A DNA stretch of 47,218 nt from Gordonia sp. UBA5067 (GTDB taxonomy: Bacteria; Actinomycetota; Actinomycetes; Mycobacteriales; Mycobacteriaceae): assembly GCF_002414845.1 (NCBI RefSeq), contig NZ_DIAX01000059.1:1-47218 (forward strand). Reading direction: 5' to 3'. Both the position numbers and the translations under genes were made by a program. The notes under the pieces were generated by a model. That model made no database searches and had not been told where the DNA came from. It saw only the letters and a list, made by a program, of their open reading frames with translations. Positions 15,334 to 24,380 of the stretch are shown piece after piece. Position 1 is the stretch's first letter. The number at the start of each line of letters is the position of its first letter.

Positions 15334-16041
15334 TCACCGCAGGGCGATGGTGGTCGTGATGAACCCGCGTGCGACAAGCCAGCGCCCGGGCAGCTCCAGC
15401 AGCGGCGCACCGCCGTCGGCCGCCGCAGGATCGATGAGGATGCGCGAGACGAAGGTGCCGTGCGCTCCCCCGTCGGCCACGTCACCGGTCTGGTCGAACG
15501 TGATGTGCGCGTCCTCGAAGCCGAGCCATCGGCGGGTCAGCGGGAACCAAGCCTTGTAGGTGGTCTCCTTGGCGCAGAAGAGCAATCGATCCCAGTGCAG
15601 GCCGGCCGGGCGCGTGGCGAGAACGTCGCGCTCGGCCTCGATGCTCGTCAAGTCGAGCACCCCGTCGGGCAGTGGCTCATGCGGCTCGGCATCGATCCCC
15701 AGCGACCGGATCGCCATCCCGTAGGCGACGATGGCCGCGCGATAGCCCGCGGTATGGGTGATGGACCCGACCACCCCGTCGGGCCACAGCGGCATGTCCT
15801 TCTCACCACGCATGATCGGCGCCGGATCGATGCCCAACTCGCCCAGTGCGACACGGGCGCAGGCCCGGGCAGTGATGAACTCTTTGCGGCGCTTCGCCAC
15901 GGCCCGCGCGATAATCGACTCCTCAGCGGGCAGCGGGACCAGCCCGTCGGGGTCGCCGAAGCTCTCGGCCGCGGCGACCCCGCCCGGCAGGAGCGGGGCG
16001 ATCATCGTCGTCGTACTGATACCGGGGACCGGTTCGGTCAC
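15334..16041 (-). CDS. pptT: 4'-phosphopantetheinyl transferase PptT
   Basis: The product has 235 residues. It transfers the phosphopantetheine arm of CoA to acyl- and peptidyl-carrier proteins of type I polyketide and non-ribosomal systems, which is essential for mycolate and siderophore synthesis in mycobacteria. EntD-type motifs are present: WPDGVVGSITHTAGY, the Mg-binding acidic pair in SLGIDAEPHEPLP, and the FCAKETTYKAWFP motif. The GTG start overlaps the stop of the phosphoesterase gene as GTGA (16038-16041), and truB follows after 13 bases. The same order pairs these genes in M. tuberculosis (Rv2793c-Rv2795c, from memory). Confidence 0.94.
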   Translation of the reverse strand: MTEPVPGISTTTMIAPLLPGGVAAAESFGDPDGLVPLPAEESIIARAVAKRRKEFITARACARVALGELGIDPAPIMRGEKDMPLWPDGVVGSITHTAGYRAAIVAYGMAIRSLGIDAEPHEPLPDGVLDLTSIEAERDVLATRPAGLHWDRLLFCAKETTYKAWFPLTRRWLGFEDAHITFDQTGDVADGGAHGTFVSRILIDPAAADGGAPLLELPGRWLVARGFITTTIALR

Positions 16042-16994
16042 GGCTTTCCTTTCTGTGTGCGCGCGCGGCGCTCCGCGAGCCGCTGACGCAGCGCCTCGGC
16101 CCGCTCACGGTAGTCCGGCGGCAACTCGAACCGCGCCCCGTGCTCGTCGAGGTCGCTCGGCGTCGCATCCGGGACGATCGCCCGCATCAACGGATCGGGC
16201 AGTCCGCGGCGCTTCCATTCGCGCGGGTAGCCCACCGAGACCTCTTCGAATCGGATGCCGTCGTAGTAGGTGGTCCGCGGTATATGCAGGTGCCCGTAGA
16301 CACAGCAGGCGGCGTTGTAGCGCAGGTGCCAGTCGGCGGTCGCCTCGCTGCCGCACCACAGCGCAAACTCCGGATACATCAGCACCTCGGTGGGTTCGCG
16401 GCGCAGCGGCCAATGATTGATGAGCACGGTCTTTTCGGTCGGGTCGATCGCGTCGAGCCGGGCCGCGGTGGCTTCCATGCGCGCCCGGCCCCACGCGTCG
16501 CGGGTGCCGAACGGCTCCGGCGAGAGCAGGAACTCGTCGGTGGCGACGACGTTGTTCTCACGGGCGACGGCGAGTGCCTGCAGCGCAGTCGCGGTGCCCT
16601 CGGGGCGGAACGTGTAGTCGTAGAGTAGGAACATCGGCACGACGCGGACCGGGTCGCCGCCGTCACCGGGGTCGAACAGCGGGTAACTGTCCTCCGGGGT
16701 GATTACCCCGAGATCGCGCGCCAGCTGGACCAGATAGTCGTAGCGGGCGACGCCGTGGATCTGCAGGGGGTCTTTGGCGGTCGTGTACAACTCGTGGTTG
16801 CCCGGGACCCACACCACTGTCGCGAACCGCGCCGCCAGCCGGCGCAGCACGTCGGCGATATCGTCGGTCCGCTCGGCAACATCGCCGGCGACGATCAGCC
16901 AGTCGTCGGCGGTACTCGGGCGGATGCGGTCGACGATGTGCTCGTTGCCCCGATGGGCCACGTGCAGATCACTGATCGCCCAGAGCGTTGCCAT
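16038..16994 (-). CDS. calcineurin-like metallophosphoesterase (Rv2795c type)
   Basis: The product has 318 residues. It shows all metal-binding motifs of the calcineurin-like fold in order: AISDLHVAH, IVAGDVAE, VWVPGNHELY, LINHWPLRRE and VYGHLHIPRT. The substrate is unknown. The start is uncertain: ATG at 16994 (MATLWAISDLH) is used, with another ATG at 17003; neither has a clear ribosome binding site. The dinF gene runs 26 bases into it (stop at 16969) and its own stop overlaps pptT by 4, so translation is probably coupled through the three genes. Conserved linkage to PptT suggests a related role in CoA or carrier-protein metabolism, unproven here. Confidence 0.88.
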   Translation of the reverse strand: MATLWAISDLHVAHRGNEHIVDRIRPSTADDWLIVAGDVAERTDDIADVLRRLAARFATVVWVPGNHELYTTAKDPLQIHGVARYDYLVQLARDLGVITPEDSYPLFDPGDGGDPVRVVPMFLLYDYTFRPEGTATALQALAVARENNVVATDEFLLSPEPFGTRDAWGRARMEATAARLDAIDPTEKTVLINHWPLRREPTEVLMYPEFALWCGSEATADWHLRYNAACCVYGHLHIPRTTYYDGIRFEEVSVGYPREWKRRGLPDPLMRAIVPDATPSDLDEHGARFELPPDYRERAEALRQRLAERRARTQKGKP

Positions 16995-18351
16995 ATCGAC
17001 CATCGTGCCACGCGGGTCCGCGTCCCTTGGCGGGGTGGTCACCGGCACGGCCGGTACTCACGCGGGCCCACTCCCCCGAACGATAGCGCCAGCCAACCGC
17101 GGCGAGTCGGACCAGCATGAAGGCCAGCAACCCCGACCAGATCCCGGCGAGCCCCCAGCCGAAGAAGTGCGACGTCCAGATCAGCGGCAGGAAGGCGACC
17201 AGCGCCGCAGCCAGCGTCGCCGTGCGCAGAAAGGCGGCGTCGCCCGCCCCGAGCAGGACGCCGTCGAGGGCGAAGACAATCCCGGCGATCGGCAGCAGGG
17301 CGATCAGGAACCACCAGGGGACGGCGATCGCCCCCAGAACCTGCGGATCGGAGTTGAACAGGCGCGGCAGAACCCCGGCACCCGCGGCCAGCAACACCGC
17401 GACGACCGTGGCGGTCCCCACCGACACCACGGTCACCCGCCGAGCGACCGCGCGGGCCCCCGCCGCCGACCCGCCGCCCAGCGCGGCGCCGACCAGTGAC
17501 TGCGCGGCGATCGCCAGCGAGTCGAGCAGCAGGCTCAAAAACTCCCACACCTGCAATGCGACCTGGTGGGCGGCCACCGCGGCGACCGAGTAGCGCGCCG
17601 CCACCGCGGCCGCGGAGAGAAAGCACATCTGAAACGAGGCACTGCGGGCGATCAGATCCCGGGCCATCACCAACTGCGCGCCGATGATTGCGCGGTGCGG
17701 GCGCCAGTCGACATCGCTGTCGGTGCGTTCTCGCCACAGTGCGCCGGCGAACAAGAGACCGGTGATCGACTGCCCGACAACATTCGCCCACGCACTTCCG
17801 TCGAGCCCAAGACGGGGGAACGGCCCGCCGCCGTGGACCAGGCCGACACAGAGCACGGTGGCCACCGATAGGCCGGCAACGACCATGACGACCGGCGGCC
17901 GGGTGGTCTGCACGCCGCGCATCCAGCCGTTGCCGGCCATGGACACCAAGATCAACGGCACCCCGAAGATCGCGATGCGCAGCCATCCGGCACCGTCAGC
18001 GGCCACGGCCGGGTCGGGGACGAGTGCCCGCATGATCCACGGCGCTGTACCGTATCCGACCGCCACAATCGCCATGCCGGCCGCGACGGCGATCCACGTC
18101 GCCTGCACACCCTCAGCGACGGCCCCATCCCGGTCGCCCGCCCCGAAACGTCGGGCCGACCGGGCGGTCGTGCCGTAGGTCAGGAACGTCAACTGGGTGC
18201 TGAGGACGGCCAGGACCAGGGTGCCGACACCCAGCGCGGCGAGTTCGCGGGCACCGAGGCGACCGACGACCGCCAGATCCAGGAGCAGGTACAGCGGTGC
18301 CGCGATCAGCACGATGAGGGCCGAGAATGCGAGATCGGCGATGCGGCGCAT
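16969..18351 (-). CDS. dinF: MATE-family efflux protein DinF
   Basis: The product has 460 residues with about 12 membrane spans and the two-fold MATE architecture: the first half starts FSALIVLIAAPLYLLLDLAVVGRLG, the second half contains QVALQVWEFLSLLLDSLAIAAQSLVGAALG. Family members export cationic drugs or toxic metabolites using Na+ or H+. The C-terminal tail is charged and extends into the phosphoesterase gene by 26 bases. A gap of 133 bases separates its start from nrnA, holding only weak hairpin potential (GCACCCG at 18430-18436 with CGGGTGC at 18452-18458). No clear promoter is seen there, so it is likely part of the nusA/infB transcript. Confidence 0.9.
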   Translation of the reverse strand: MRRIADLAFSALIVLIAAPLYLLLDLAVVGRLGARELAALGVGTLVLAVLSTQLTFLTYGTTARSARRFGAGDRDGAVAEGVQATWIAVAAGMAIVAVGYGTAPWIMRALVPDPAVAADGAGWLRIAIFGVPLILVSMAGNGWMRGVQTTRPPVVMVVAGLSVATVLCVGLVHGGGPFPRLGLDGSAWANVVGQSITGLLFAGALWRERTDSDVDWRPHRAIIGAQLVMARDLIARSASFQMCFLSAAAVAARYSVAAVAAHQVALQVWEFLSLLLDSLAIAAQSLVGAALGGGSAAGARAVARRVTVVSVGTATVVAVLLAAGAGVLPRLFNSDPQVLGAIAVPWWFLIALLPIAGIVFALDGVLLGAGDAAFLRTATLAAALVAFLPLIWTSHFFGWGLAGIWSGLLAFMLVRLAAVGWRYRSGEWARVSTGRAGDHPAKGRGPAWHDGRYGNALGDQ

Positions 18352-18484
18352 CCGCCGATCATCGCAGACCGCCCCGCCGGGCCGGGCGCTGCACCCGCCC
18401 GGTGCGCAGAGCTGCCCGGTCGCCCATGAGCACCCGTTTCCCCAGCTCTACCGGGTGCCACGGGGCTTGTCTCGGGCACAGGCA

Positions 18485-19468
18485 CTAGTCCAGAAGAGCT
18501 ACCAGCGCAGCCGTCACCTCGGCCGCACTCCCGGTAGCGCTGTACCCAGCGGCACGGACATGGCCACCGCCGCCGAAGGCGCGGGCGATCGTGGTCACGT
18601 CAATGCTGTCCTTGGAGCGCAGTGACACGTTCCACCGACCCGGCTCGGACTCCTTGAATACCGCGGCCACCTCCACCTCGCGCGCGGTGCGGACCAGGTC
18701 GATGAGGCTCTCGGACTCATCCCAGGGCATCGCGGACAAGAGTTCGTGCGGCACCGTCGTGTACACCAGACCGGCTCCGCCACAAGCAGATTCGACGAGA
18801 CAGGCGTGCGCAAGAACCTCACCTACGACTCGGAACCAGGCAAACGGGTGGCTGTCGAGGAGCTGTCGGCTCCACCGCGCCCCGTCGACCCCGGCCTGCA
18901 GCAGCCGGGCAGCAATCCCGAACGAGGCTGGCCGCGCCCACTTGAAGGACCCGGTATCGGTCACCAAACCTGCATAGATGCAGGTGGCAATGGATTCGGT
19001 GAGATCGACATCCAGCGCGTCGACAATCTCGAGCACCAGCGCCGCCGTGCAGTCAGAAGCGGGATCGATCAGATCGACCGTCCCGAAGCCGGTATTCGAC
19101 ACGTGATGATCGATCACGATGCGCGTCGGTGCGGCCGTGAAAACGTCAGCCAGTCCCTCCAGCCGACCCAGGGTGGCCGCGTCGACGGAGACCGCCGTCG
19201 GATGACCGACTACCGCGGCCGGCGCCACCAGCAGGTCGCTGCCGGGAAGCGCCGCCATCGACGCGGGGAGCTGCAGGTCACCGGGGTAGGCCACCTCAAC
19301 CGACTTTCCCAACGTTGCCAGCGCCTGACCGAGCGCGAGCCCACTGCCCAAAGTGTCCGGGTCCGGCCGGACATGGCACAAGATGGTCACCGCATCGGCC
19401 TGACGCAGCCGCGCCGCAACGTCCGCCGCCGTGGCGGCAGTCACCGGTCGGGCCGTGGCGGCAGTCAC
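18485..19468 (-). CDS. nrnA: DHH/DHHA1 phosphoesterase (NrnA/CnpB type)
   Basis: The product has 327 residues. The DHH domain carries [17 protein letters not shown], and the signature [23 protein letters not shown] lies between; the DHHA1 domain ends in [11 protein letters not shown]. Members degrade nanoRNA, dephosphorylate pAp and, in M. tuberculosis (Rv2837c), hydrolyse c-di-AMP. The GTG start at 19468 overlaps the rbfA stop as GTGA, but an exact tandem duplication places an identical GTG context at 19444, so translation could start at either; the first eight residues TAATARPV are the duplicated part. It lies in the rbfA/infB operon as in other actinobacteria. Confidence 0.92.
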   Translation of the reverse strand: MTAATARPVTAATAADVAARLRQADAVTILCHVRPDPDTLGSGLALGQALATLGKSVEVAYPGDLQLPASMAALPGSDLLVAPAAVVGHPTAVSVDAATLGRLEGLADVFTAAPTRIVIDHHVSNTGFGTVDLIDPASDCTAALVLEIVDALDVDLTESIATCIYAGLVTDTGSFKWARPASFGIAARLLQAGVDGARWSRQLLDSHPFAWFRVVGEVLAHACLVESACGGAGLVYTTVPHELLSAMPWDESESLIDLVRTAREVEVAAVFKESEPGRWNVSLRSKDSIDVTTIARAFGGGGHVRAAGYSATGSAAEVTAALVALLD

Positions 19469-19478
19469 CGGTCGGGCT
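19431..19478. repeat. 24-bp tandem duplication across the rbfA/nrnA junction
   Basis: Two head-to-tail copies of a 24-base unit, 19431-19454 and 19455-19478, identical in the first 23 bases. Each copy contains the GTGA junction read on the minus strand, so the nrnA start codon and its upstream context are present twice (19468 and 19444). Confidence 0.9.
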
Positions 19479-19905
19479 CGTCCCGATACGGGTCCGCTTC
19501 TCCCGCAGGCTTCGCGTCGGCCGCCTGCCGCGCAACCAACTCGTCACTGGCGCGGGCGCGCGCCACCAACTCCTCCATCTGGCGCGCGGTGTCGGGCACC
19601 GTGTCCACCTGGAAGGCCAGCGTCGGGGTGAACCGAACGCCAGTGCCAGCACCGACCAACGAGCGCAGATGCCCGGTGGCCTTGATCAGCGCCGCCGACG
19701 CACCCTCGTAATCGGGCTCGGCATCGATCGTCTCGCCCATCACCGTGTAGAACAACGTGGCGTCGTGCAGATCACCCGACACCCGAGCGTCGGTAATCGT
19801 CACATGGGCCAGCCGGGGATCCTTGATCTCACCGGATCCGATGGCCGAGGCGACGATCGCCGAGATGCGCTTGGCCAGCCTGGCCGCACGCGCCTGATCC
19901 ACCAT
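19465..19905 (-). CDS. rbfA: ribosome-binding factor A
   Basis: The product has 146 residues. RbfA assists maturation of the 30S subunit and 16S rRNA 5' end. The ATG at 19905 ([20 protein letters not shown]) is the conserved start; an upstream in-frame ATG at 19938 adds 11 unrelated residues. The single KH-like domain shows [25 protein letters not shown] and the [24 protein letters not shown] end; a low-complexity acidic tail follows. It lies 45 bases after infB and overlaps nrnA by the GTGA junction. Confidence 0.93.
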   Translation of the reverse strand: MVDQARAARLAKRISAIVASAIGSGEIKDPRLAHVTITDARVSGDLHDATLFYTVMGETIDAEPDYEGASAALIKATGHLRSLVGAGTGVRFTPTLAFQVDTVPDTARQMEELVARARASDELVARQAADAKPAGEADPYRDEPDR

Positions 19906-19950
19906 GGGAAGAACCGCCTTTCGACAGAACGCCCGCAACCCGGGTCTCCC

Positions 19951-22803
19951 CTAGTCGCGCGCCTTCTCCTGCAACTCGTAGCTCTCGATGACGTCGTCGA
20001 CCTTGATGTCGGAGTAGGTCACCGTCAGACCGCACTCAAAGCCCTCGCGCACCTCGGTGACATCGTCCTTCTCCCGTCGCAGCGACGACACGGTCAGGTT
20101 CTCCGCGACCACCACGTTGTCACGCAGCAGGCGCGCCTTCGCGTTGCGCTTGATCAAGCCGGACTTGACCATGCAACCGGCGATGTTGCCGACCTTCGAC
20201 GACTTGAAGATCGCCCGGATCTCGGCGCGGCCGAGTTCGACCTCTTCGTACACCGGCTTGAGCATGCCCTTGAGCGCACTCTCGATCTCATCGATCGCCT
20301 GGTAGATGACCGAGTAGTACCGAATGTCGACGCCCTCGCGGTTGGCCAGCTCAGTGGCCTTGCCCTCGGCGCGCACATTGAACCCGATGATGATCGCGTC
20401 GGATGCGGCAGCAAGGTTGACGTTGGTCTCGGTCACGCCGCCGACACCGCGGTCGATGACACGCAGCGATACCTCGTCGTCGATCTCGATGCCCAGCAAT
20501 GCCTCTTCGAGCGCCTCCACGGTTCCCGAGTTGTCGCCCTTGAGGATCAGGTTCAGCTGACTGGTCTCCCTCAGCGCCGAATCCAGGTCCTCGAGGCTGA
20601 TCCGCTTGCGGCTGCGCGCCGCCATCGCGTTGCGCTTGCGCGCCGCGCGACGATCGGCGATCTGCCGGGCGGTCCGGTCCTCGTCCACGACCAGCACGTT
20701 GTCGCCGGCCCCCGGCACCGACGTGAAGCCGATGACCTGGACCGGGCGCGACGGCAGCGCCTCTTCGATGTCGGCACCGTGCTCATCGACCATGCGGCGC
20801 ACCCGACCGTATGCGTCACCGGCGACGATCGAGTCGCCCACGCGCAGGGTGCCGCGCTGGATGAGCACGGTCGCCACCGGACCACGACCGCGGTCGAGGT
20901 GGGCCTCGATCGCGACGCCCTGGGCATCCATGTCCGGATTGGCCCGCAGATCAAGCGACGCATCCGCAGTGAGTAGGACCGCCTCGAGGAGAGTGTCGAT
21001 GTTCTCCCCCTGCTTGGCCGAGATGTCGACGAACATCGCGTCGCCGCCGTACTCCTCGGGAACCAAGCCGTACTCGGTCAGCTGGCCGCGGATCTTGGCC
21101 GGGTCGGCGCCTTCCTTGTCGATCTTGTTGACCGCCACGACGATCGGCACATCGGCCGCCTGAGCGTGGTTGACCGCCTCAACTGTCTGCGGCATGACGC
21201 CGTCATCAGCTGCGACGACCAGGATGGCGATGTCGGTCGCCTTCGCACCACGGGCACGCATGGCGGTGAACGCCTCGTGACCGGGGGTGTCGATGAAGGT
21301 GATCAACCGCTCGGCTCCGTTGAGGTTGGTGTTCACCTGGTACGCGCCAATGTGCTGGGTGATGCCACCGGCCTCGGCCTCGCGGACGTTAGCCTGCCGG
21401 ATCGTGTCGAGCAGTCGGGTCTTGCCGTGATCGACGTGGCCCATCACGGTGACGACCGGCGGCCGCTGCGCGAGATCCTCCTCATCGCCCTCGTCCTCGC
21501 CATAGGTGAGGTCGAAGCTCTCCAGGAGCTCGCGGTCCTCATCCTCCGGGCTGACGACCTGGACGACATAGTTCATCTCAGAGCCGAGCAGCTCCAAGGT
21601 CTCATCGTTAACCGACTCGGTCGCGGTGACCATCTCGCCAAGGTTGAACAGCGCCTGCACCAGTGCAGCCGGGTTGGCGTCGATCTTGTCTGCGAAGTCG
21701 GACAGCGACGCACCGCGCGCGAGGCGGATGGTCTGCCCGTCGCCGCGCGGCAGCCGAACGCCGCCGACGGCCGGAGCCTGCATCGAGTCGTACTCTTGAC
21801 GCTTCTGACGCTTGGACTTGCGCCCCTTACGGGGTGCACCACCGGGCCGGCCGAAGGCGCCGGCCGCACCACCGCGACCACGGGCACCGCCACCGCCACC
21901 GCCGGGACGGCCACGGAAGCCACCACCGGGAGGTGCACCGGTAGTCGGCGCGCCGCCGCCACCGGGTCCACCACGGAAGCCACCGCCGCCGGGACGGTTG
22001 CCGCCGCCGCCGGGTCCACCGCGACCGGGACGGGCGCTGTCGGGACGCGCGGAACGGCTGGGCATCGCACCCGGATTCGGGCGTGGCGGCATACCGCCGG
22101 GGCTCGGCCGGGTGCCGCCACCTGGACGGGGACCGCCCGGGCGAGGTCCGGCCGCACCGGTACCCGGGCGCGGGCCCATCGGTCGCGGTGCCGGCGCGGG
22201 TGCCGACGAGAACGGGTTGTTGCCGACGCGGGGAGCGCGCGGGCCCGGCTTGGGGCCCGGTCGCGCAGCGCTCGGAGCGGGAGCGGACGAGGCGGCCGGC
22301 GCGGCGGATGCCGGGGCGGCCGGCGCTGCGGGAGCGGTCGGCACCGCAGCCTGCGGTGTCGGCGCAGCCACGGGCTTGGGCCCGCCCGGTTTCGCCGCCG
22401 CGGCCGGGGACGCGGCAGCCGGGGGTCCCGCAGCCGGCGGCGCAGGTGTCGGCCCAGCGGGCTTGGGTCCAGCGGGCTTGGGCCCAGCAGACGTGGGTCC
22501 AGCAGACGTGGGTCCAGCAGACGTGGGTCCAGCAGACGTGGGTCCAGCGGGTTTCGCGGCAGCCGCGGGTCCGGCGGGCGACGGCGTCGCCGCCTTCGGC
22601 GCCGGGGCCTTCACGGCCTCGTCGGCGGCGGCCGATCCAGCGGCCTTGGGGAATGATTCGCGTAGTCGTCGGGCCACCGGGGCCTCAACGGTCGACGACG
22701 CTGACTTGACGAACTCGCCCTGCTCTTTGAGACGTTCGAGCACGTGCTTGCTCGTTACGCCCAATTCCTTGGCTAGTTCGTGAACGCGGGCCTTGCCTGC
22801 CAC
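19951..22803 (-). CDS. infB: translation initiation factor IF-2
   Basis: The product has 950 residues. It delivers initiator tRNA to the 30S subunit. The GTG at 22803 ([16 protein letters not shown]) is chosen: GAGGAG lies about 6-8 bases upstream and the IF2_N domain starts there. Residues 1-50 are IF2_N, then a very long Pro/Gly/Ala and Arg/Gly-rich region to about 350, a second IF2_N domain, and the GTPase domain with GHVDHGKT near 455, DTPGHEAF and NKIDK, followed by domains II, III and C. The low-complexity part carries tandem repeats (22456-22545). A strong hairpin lies between ylxR and this gene. Confidence 0.96.
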   Translation of the reverse strand: MAGKARVHELAKELGVTSKHVLERLKEQGEFVKSASSTVEAPVARRLRESFPKAAGSAAADEAVKAPAPKAATPSPAGPAAAAKPAGPTSAGPTSAGPTSAGPTSAGPKPAGPKPAGPTPAPPAAGPPAAASPAAAAKPGGPKPVAAPTPQAAVPTAPAAPAAPASAAPAASSAPAPSAARPGPKPGPRAPRVGNNPFSSAPAPAPRPMGPRPGTGAAGPRPGGPRPGGGTRPSPGGMPPRPNPGAMPSRSARPDSARPGRGGPGGGGNRPGGGGFRGGPGGGGAPTTGAPPGGGFRGRPGGGGGGARGRGGAAGAFGRPGGAPRKGRKSKRQKRQEYDSMQAPAVGGVRLPRGDGQTIRLARGASLSDFADKIDANPAALVQALFNLGEMVTATESVNDETLELLGSEMNYVVQVVSPEDEDRELLESFDLTYGEDEGDEEDLAQRPPVVTVMGHVDHGKTRLLDTIRQANVREAEAGGITQHIGAYQVNTNLNGAERLITFIDTPGHEAFTAMRARGAKATDIAILVVAADDGVMPQTVEAVNHAQAADVPIVVAVNKIDKEGADPAKIRGQLTEYGLVPEEYGGDAMFVDISAKQGENIDTLLEAVLLTADASLDLRANPDMDAQGVAIEAHLDRGRGPVATVLIQRGTLRVGDSIVAGDAYGRVRRMVDEHGADIEEALPSRPVQVIGFTSVPGAGDNVLVVDEDRTARQIADRRAARKRNAMAARSRKRISLEDLDSALRETSQLNLILKGDNSGTVEALEEALLGIEIDDEVSLRVIDRGVGGVTETNVNLAAASDAIIIGFNVRAEGKATELANREGVDIRYYSVIYQAIDEIESALKGMLKPVYEEVELGRAEIRAIFKSSKVGNIAGCMVKSGLIKRNAKARLLRDNVVVAENLTVSSLRREKDDVTEVREGFECGLTVTYSDIKVDDVIESYELQEKARD
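22456..22545. repeat. 15-bp tandem repeats within infB
   Basis: Six 15-base units. Four are exact copies (22486-22500, 22501-22515, 22516-22530, 22531-22545) and two at 22456-22485 are variant. In the protein they encode GPTSA or GPKPA pentapeptides. Exact copies suggest recent slippage expansion. The array lies in frame and keeps the reading frame at any copy number. Confidence 0.92.
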
Positions 22804-22818
22804 TGCTCTCCTCACTTG

Positions 22819-22847
22819 GAGGTCGAGCGGACACCCGCTACGACCTC
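22819..22847 (-). promoter_or_regulatory. 12-bp hairpin just upstream of the infB ribosome binding site
   Basis: On the minus-strand RNA: GAGGUCG, bulged U, AGCGG, loop GUGU, CCGCU, CGACCUC. This is a 12-bp stem with one bulge, ending about 5 bases before the infB Shine-Dalgarno (GAGGAG). There is no U-run after it, so a simple terminator is unlikely. It fits an RNA-processing, attenuation or translational control element. Confidence 0.65.
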
Positions 22848-22880
22848 GGTTAACTCCGAAACGTGCTCATCGTGGGAACT

Positions 22881-23201
22881 TCACGGTGTGCTCATGTCCT
22901 GCGCTACCTGTTCTTCCGATTGGCCTCCATCGCCCGCTGAGTTCAGCGAGGCGATCAGGCCGACTGGGTCGACGGCAAGTCCGTCGACCCGCAGCGCCGA
23001 GCCGAATGCTCTCCGGCGCACTGCCGCCGACACGCAGTCGGCCGACGGGTGCAACCAGGCGCCACGGCCGGGCTGGGTCTTGCGATGGTCGATCTCGACC
23101 ACCGGCCCGGTGTCACCGCATCGGGCGGTGACTCGGACCAGTTGCGTCCGATCCGCTCGACCACGGCAACCAACGCACATCCTCATCGGACGGTGACGCA
23201 T
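22881..23201 (-). CDS. ylxR: YlxR/DUF448 family protein (Rv2840c type)
   Basis: The product has 106 residues. The family is a small RNA-binding-like protein nearly always encoded between nusA and infB; some members influence rRNA processing or RNase P. Start ATG 23201 (MRHRPMRMCVGCRGRADRTQLV) has GGAGA about 6 bases upstream, and the CVGCR motif and GRGAWLHP motif are present. A longer in-frame ORF to 23258 lacks a ribosome binding site. The spacing of 69 bases to nusA contains a candidate internal promoter. Confidence 0.9.
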   Translation of the reverse strand: MRHRPMRMCVGCRGRADRTQLVRVTARCGDTGPVVEIDHRKTQPGRGAWLHPSADCVSAAVRRRAFGSALRVDGLAVDPVGLIASLNSAGDGGQSEEQVAQDMSTP

Positions 23202-23244
23202 CGTATTCTCCGTGGACCGGGCGAGATCTCGCACAACCTTTACT

Positions 23245-23274
23245 AGTCTAGCCTGCACCGTTCCCCAATGTCAT
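23245..23274 (-). promoter_or_regulatory. candidate internal promoter between nusA and ylxR
   Basis: On the minus strand: ATGACA (23274-23269), 18-base spacer, TAGACT (23250-23245). The -35 overlaps the nusA stop. It would start transcription near 23238, about 37 bases before ylxR, and supply ylxR and infB independently of nusA. Confidence 0.35.
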
Positions 23275-24293
23275 ACCGGCGCGTCCGAGGGCGCTGCCGC
23301 CGGCTCAGGATCCGCGTCAGAACGGATGTCGATCCGCCACCCCGTCAAACGCGCGGCAAGCCGCGCGTTCTGGCCCTCCTTGCCGATCGCCAGCGACAAC
23401 TGGTAGTCCGGGACGATCACGCGGGCCGACTTGGTGGCCGCGTCGATAACCGTGACCGACAACACCTTGGCCGGTGACAGCGCGTTGGCGACAAACACCG
23501 CCGGGTCGTTGGAGTAATCGATGATGTCGATCTTCTCGCCGGCGAGCTCGCTCATCACGTTCCGCACGCGCTGGCCCATCGGCCCGATGCAGGCGCCTTT
23601 CGCATTCAAGTCCGGCACCCCGGTGTGGACGGCGATCTTGCTGCGATGACCGGCCTCTCGGGCCACCGCGACGATCTCCACCGCCTTGTTCGCGACCTCC
23701 GGCACTTCGAGTTCGAACAGTTTGCGCACCAGGTTGGGGTGGGTGCGCGACAAGGTGATCTGCGGGCCGCGGGCGCCGCGGGTCACGCCGACGACATAGC
23801 ACTTGAGACGGTCGCCGTGCTCGTAGACCTCATCGGGCACCTGTTCGGCGGCCGGAATAACGCCCTCCGTGCCGTCCGCCTCGTTGCCGATGGCGACGAC
23901 GACGAGATCGCGCGCATTGGCCCGGACGTCGCGCTGGACCACCCCGCCGACGATCTCCCCCTCATGGGCGACGAGTTCGCCGAAGTTCCGCTCGTTCTCT
24001 GCGTCGCGCAGCCGCTGCAAGATCACCTGACGCGCGGTCGTCGCGGCGATCCGGCCGAACCCCTCGGGGGTGTCGTCCCATTCGTGCACGACGACGCCGG
24101 CATCGTCGAGCTCCTGCGCCATGACCCGGACCTCGCCGGTCTTGCGGTTGACTTCGATCCGCGCATGCGGCACGAAGCCGTCGGTGTGCCGGTAGGCGGT
24201 GAGCAGCGCCGTCTCGATGGTGGTGATGACGGTGTCGATCGGGATGCCCTTGTCCAGCTCGATCATGCGCAGCGCCGCGATGTCGATGTTCAT
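23271..24293 (-). CDS. nusA: transcription termination/antitermination factor NusA
   Basis: The product has 340 residues. It binds RNA polymerase and nascent RNA and modulates pausing, termination and rRNA antitermination. Domains in order: N-terminal polymerase-binding domain ([20 protein letters not shown]), S1 domain ([11 protein letters not shown]... near 130-200), KH1 and KH2 with [18 protein letters not shown] and [19 protein letters not shown]. As in other actinobacteria it lacks the C-terminal acidic repeats. The start ATG 24293 follows AGGAG at about 10 bases; the in-frame ATG at 24314 adds 7 residues. The leader upstream is unusually AT-rich with ACTGAA repeats. Confidence 0.95.
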   Translation of the reverse strand: MNIDIAALRMIELDKGIPIDTVITTIETALLTAYRHTDGFVPHARIEVNRKTGEVRVMAQELDDAGVVVHEWDDTPEGFGRIAATTARQVILQRLRDAENERNFGELVAHEGEIVGGVVQRDVRANARDLVVVAIGNEADGTEGVIPAAEQVPDEVYEHGDRLKCYVVGVTRGARGPQITLSRTHPNLVRKLFELEVPEVANKAVEIVAVAREAGHRSKIAVHTGVPDLNAKGACIGPMGQRVRNVMSELAGEKIDIIDYSNDPAVFVANALSPAKVLSVTVIDAATKSARVIVPDYQLSLAIGKEGQNARLAARLTGWRIDIRSDADPEPAAAPSDAPV

Positions 24294-24304
24294 CTGGTGG
24301 TGAC

Positions 24305-24350
24305 TCCTATTCACTTTTTCGGTGTTCAGTTGTTTCAGTATTCAGTTGTC
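24305..24350 (-). promoter_or_regulatory. AT-rich leader with ACTGAA repeats before nusA
   Basis: Read on the minus strand this region has three ACTGAA copies (at 24346-24341, 24339-24334 and 24330-24325), plus ACCGAA and AGTGAA, then the nusA ribosome binding site. It has far lower GC than all surrounding coding sequence and little folding potential. It may serve as a translational enhancer or a protein/RNA binding site. Confidence 0.45.
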
Positions 24351-24380
24351 GGCTATCGGGTGCGGTGGGCGCCGAACGGG

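Noticed and set aside
18352..18484. Possible ncRNA or gene in the nrnA-dinF gap
   Set aside because: Only a 7-bp stem with a 15-base loop and no promoter-like hexamer was found; too weak to call.
22456..22545. Possible CRISPR or transposon repeat
   Set aside because: It lies in frame within infB, has no spacers or terminal inverted repeats, and encodes a pentapeptide repeat.
21166..22656. Long plus-strand ORFs opposite infB, including a Gly/Pro/Ala-rich one at 21812-22783
   Set aside because: Antisense to the low-complexity N-terminal region of IF-2. The repetitive amino acids arise from the repeats of the other strand.
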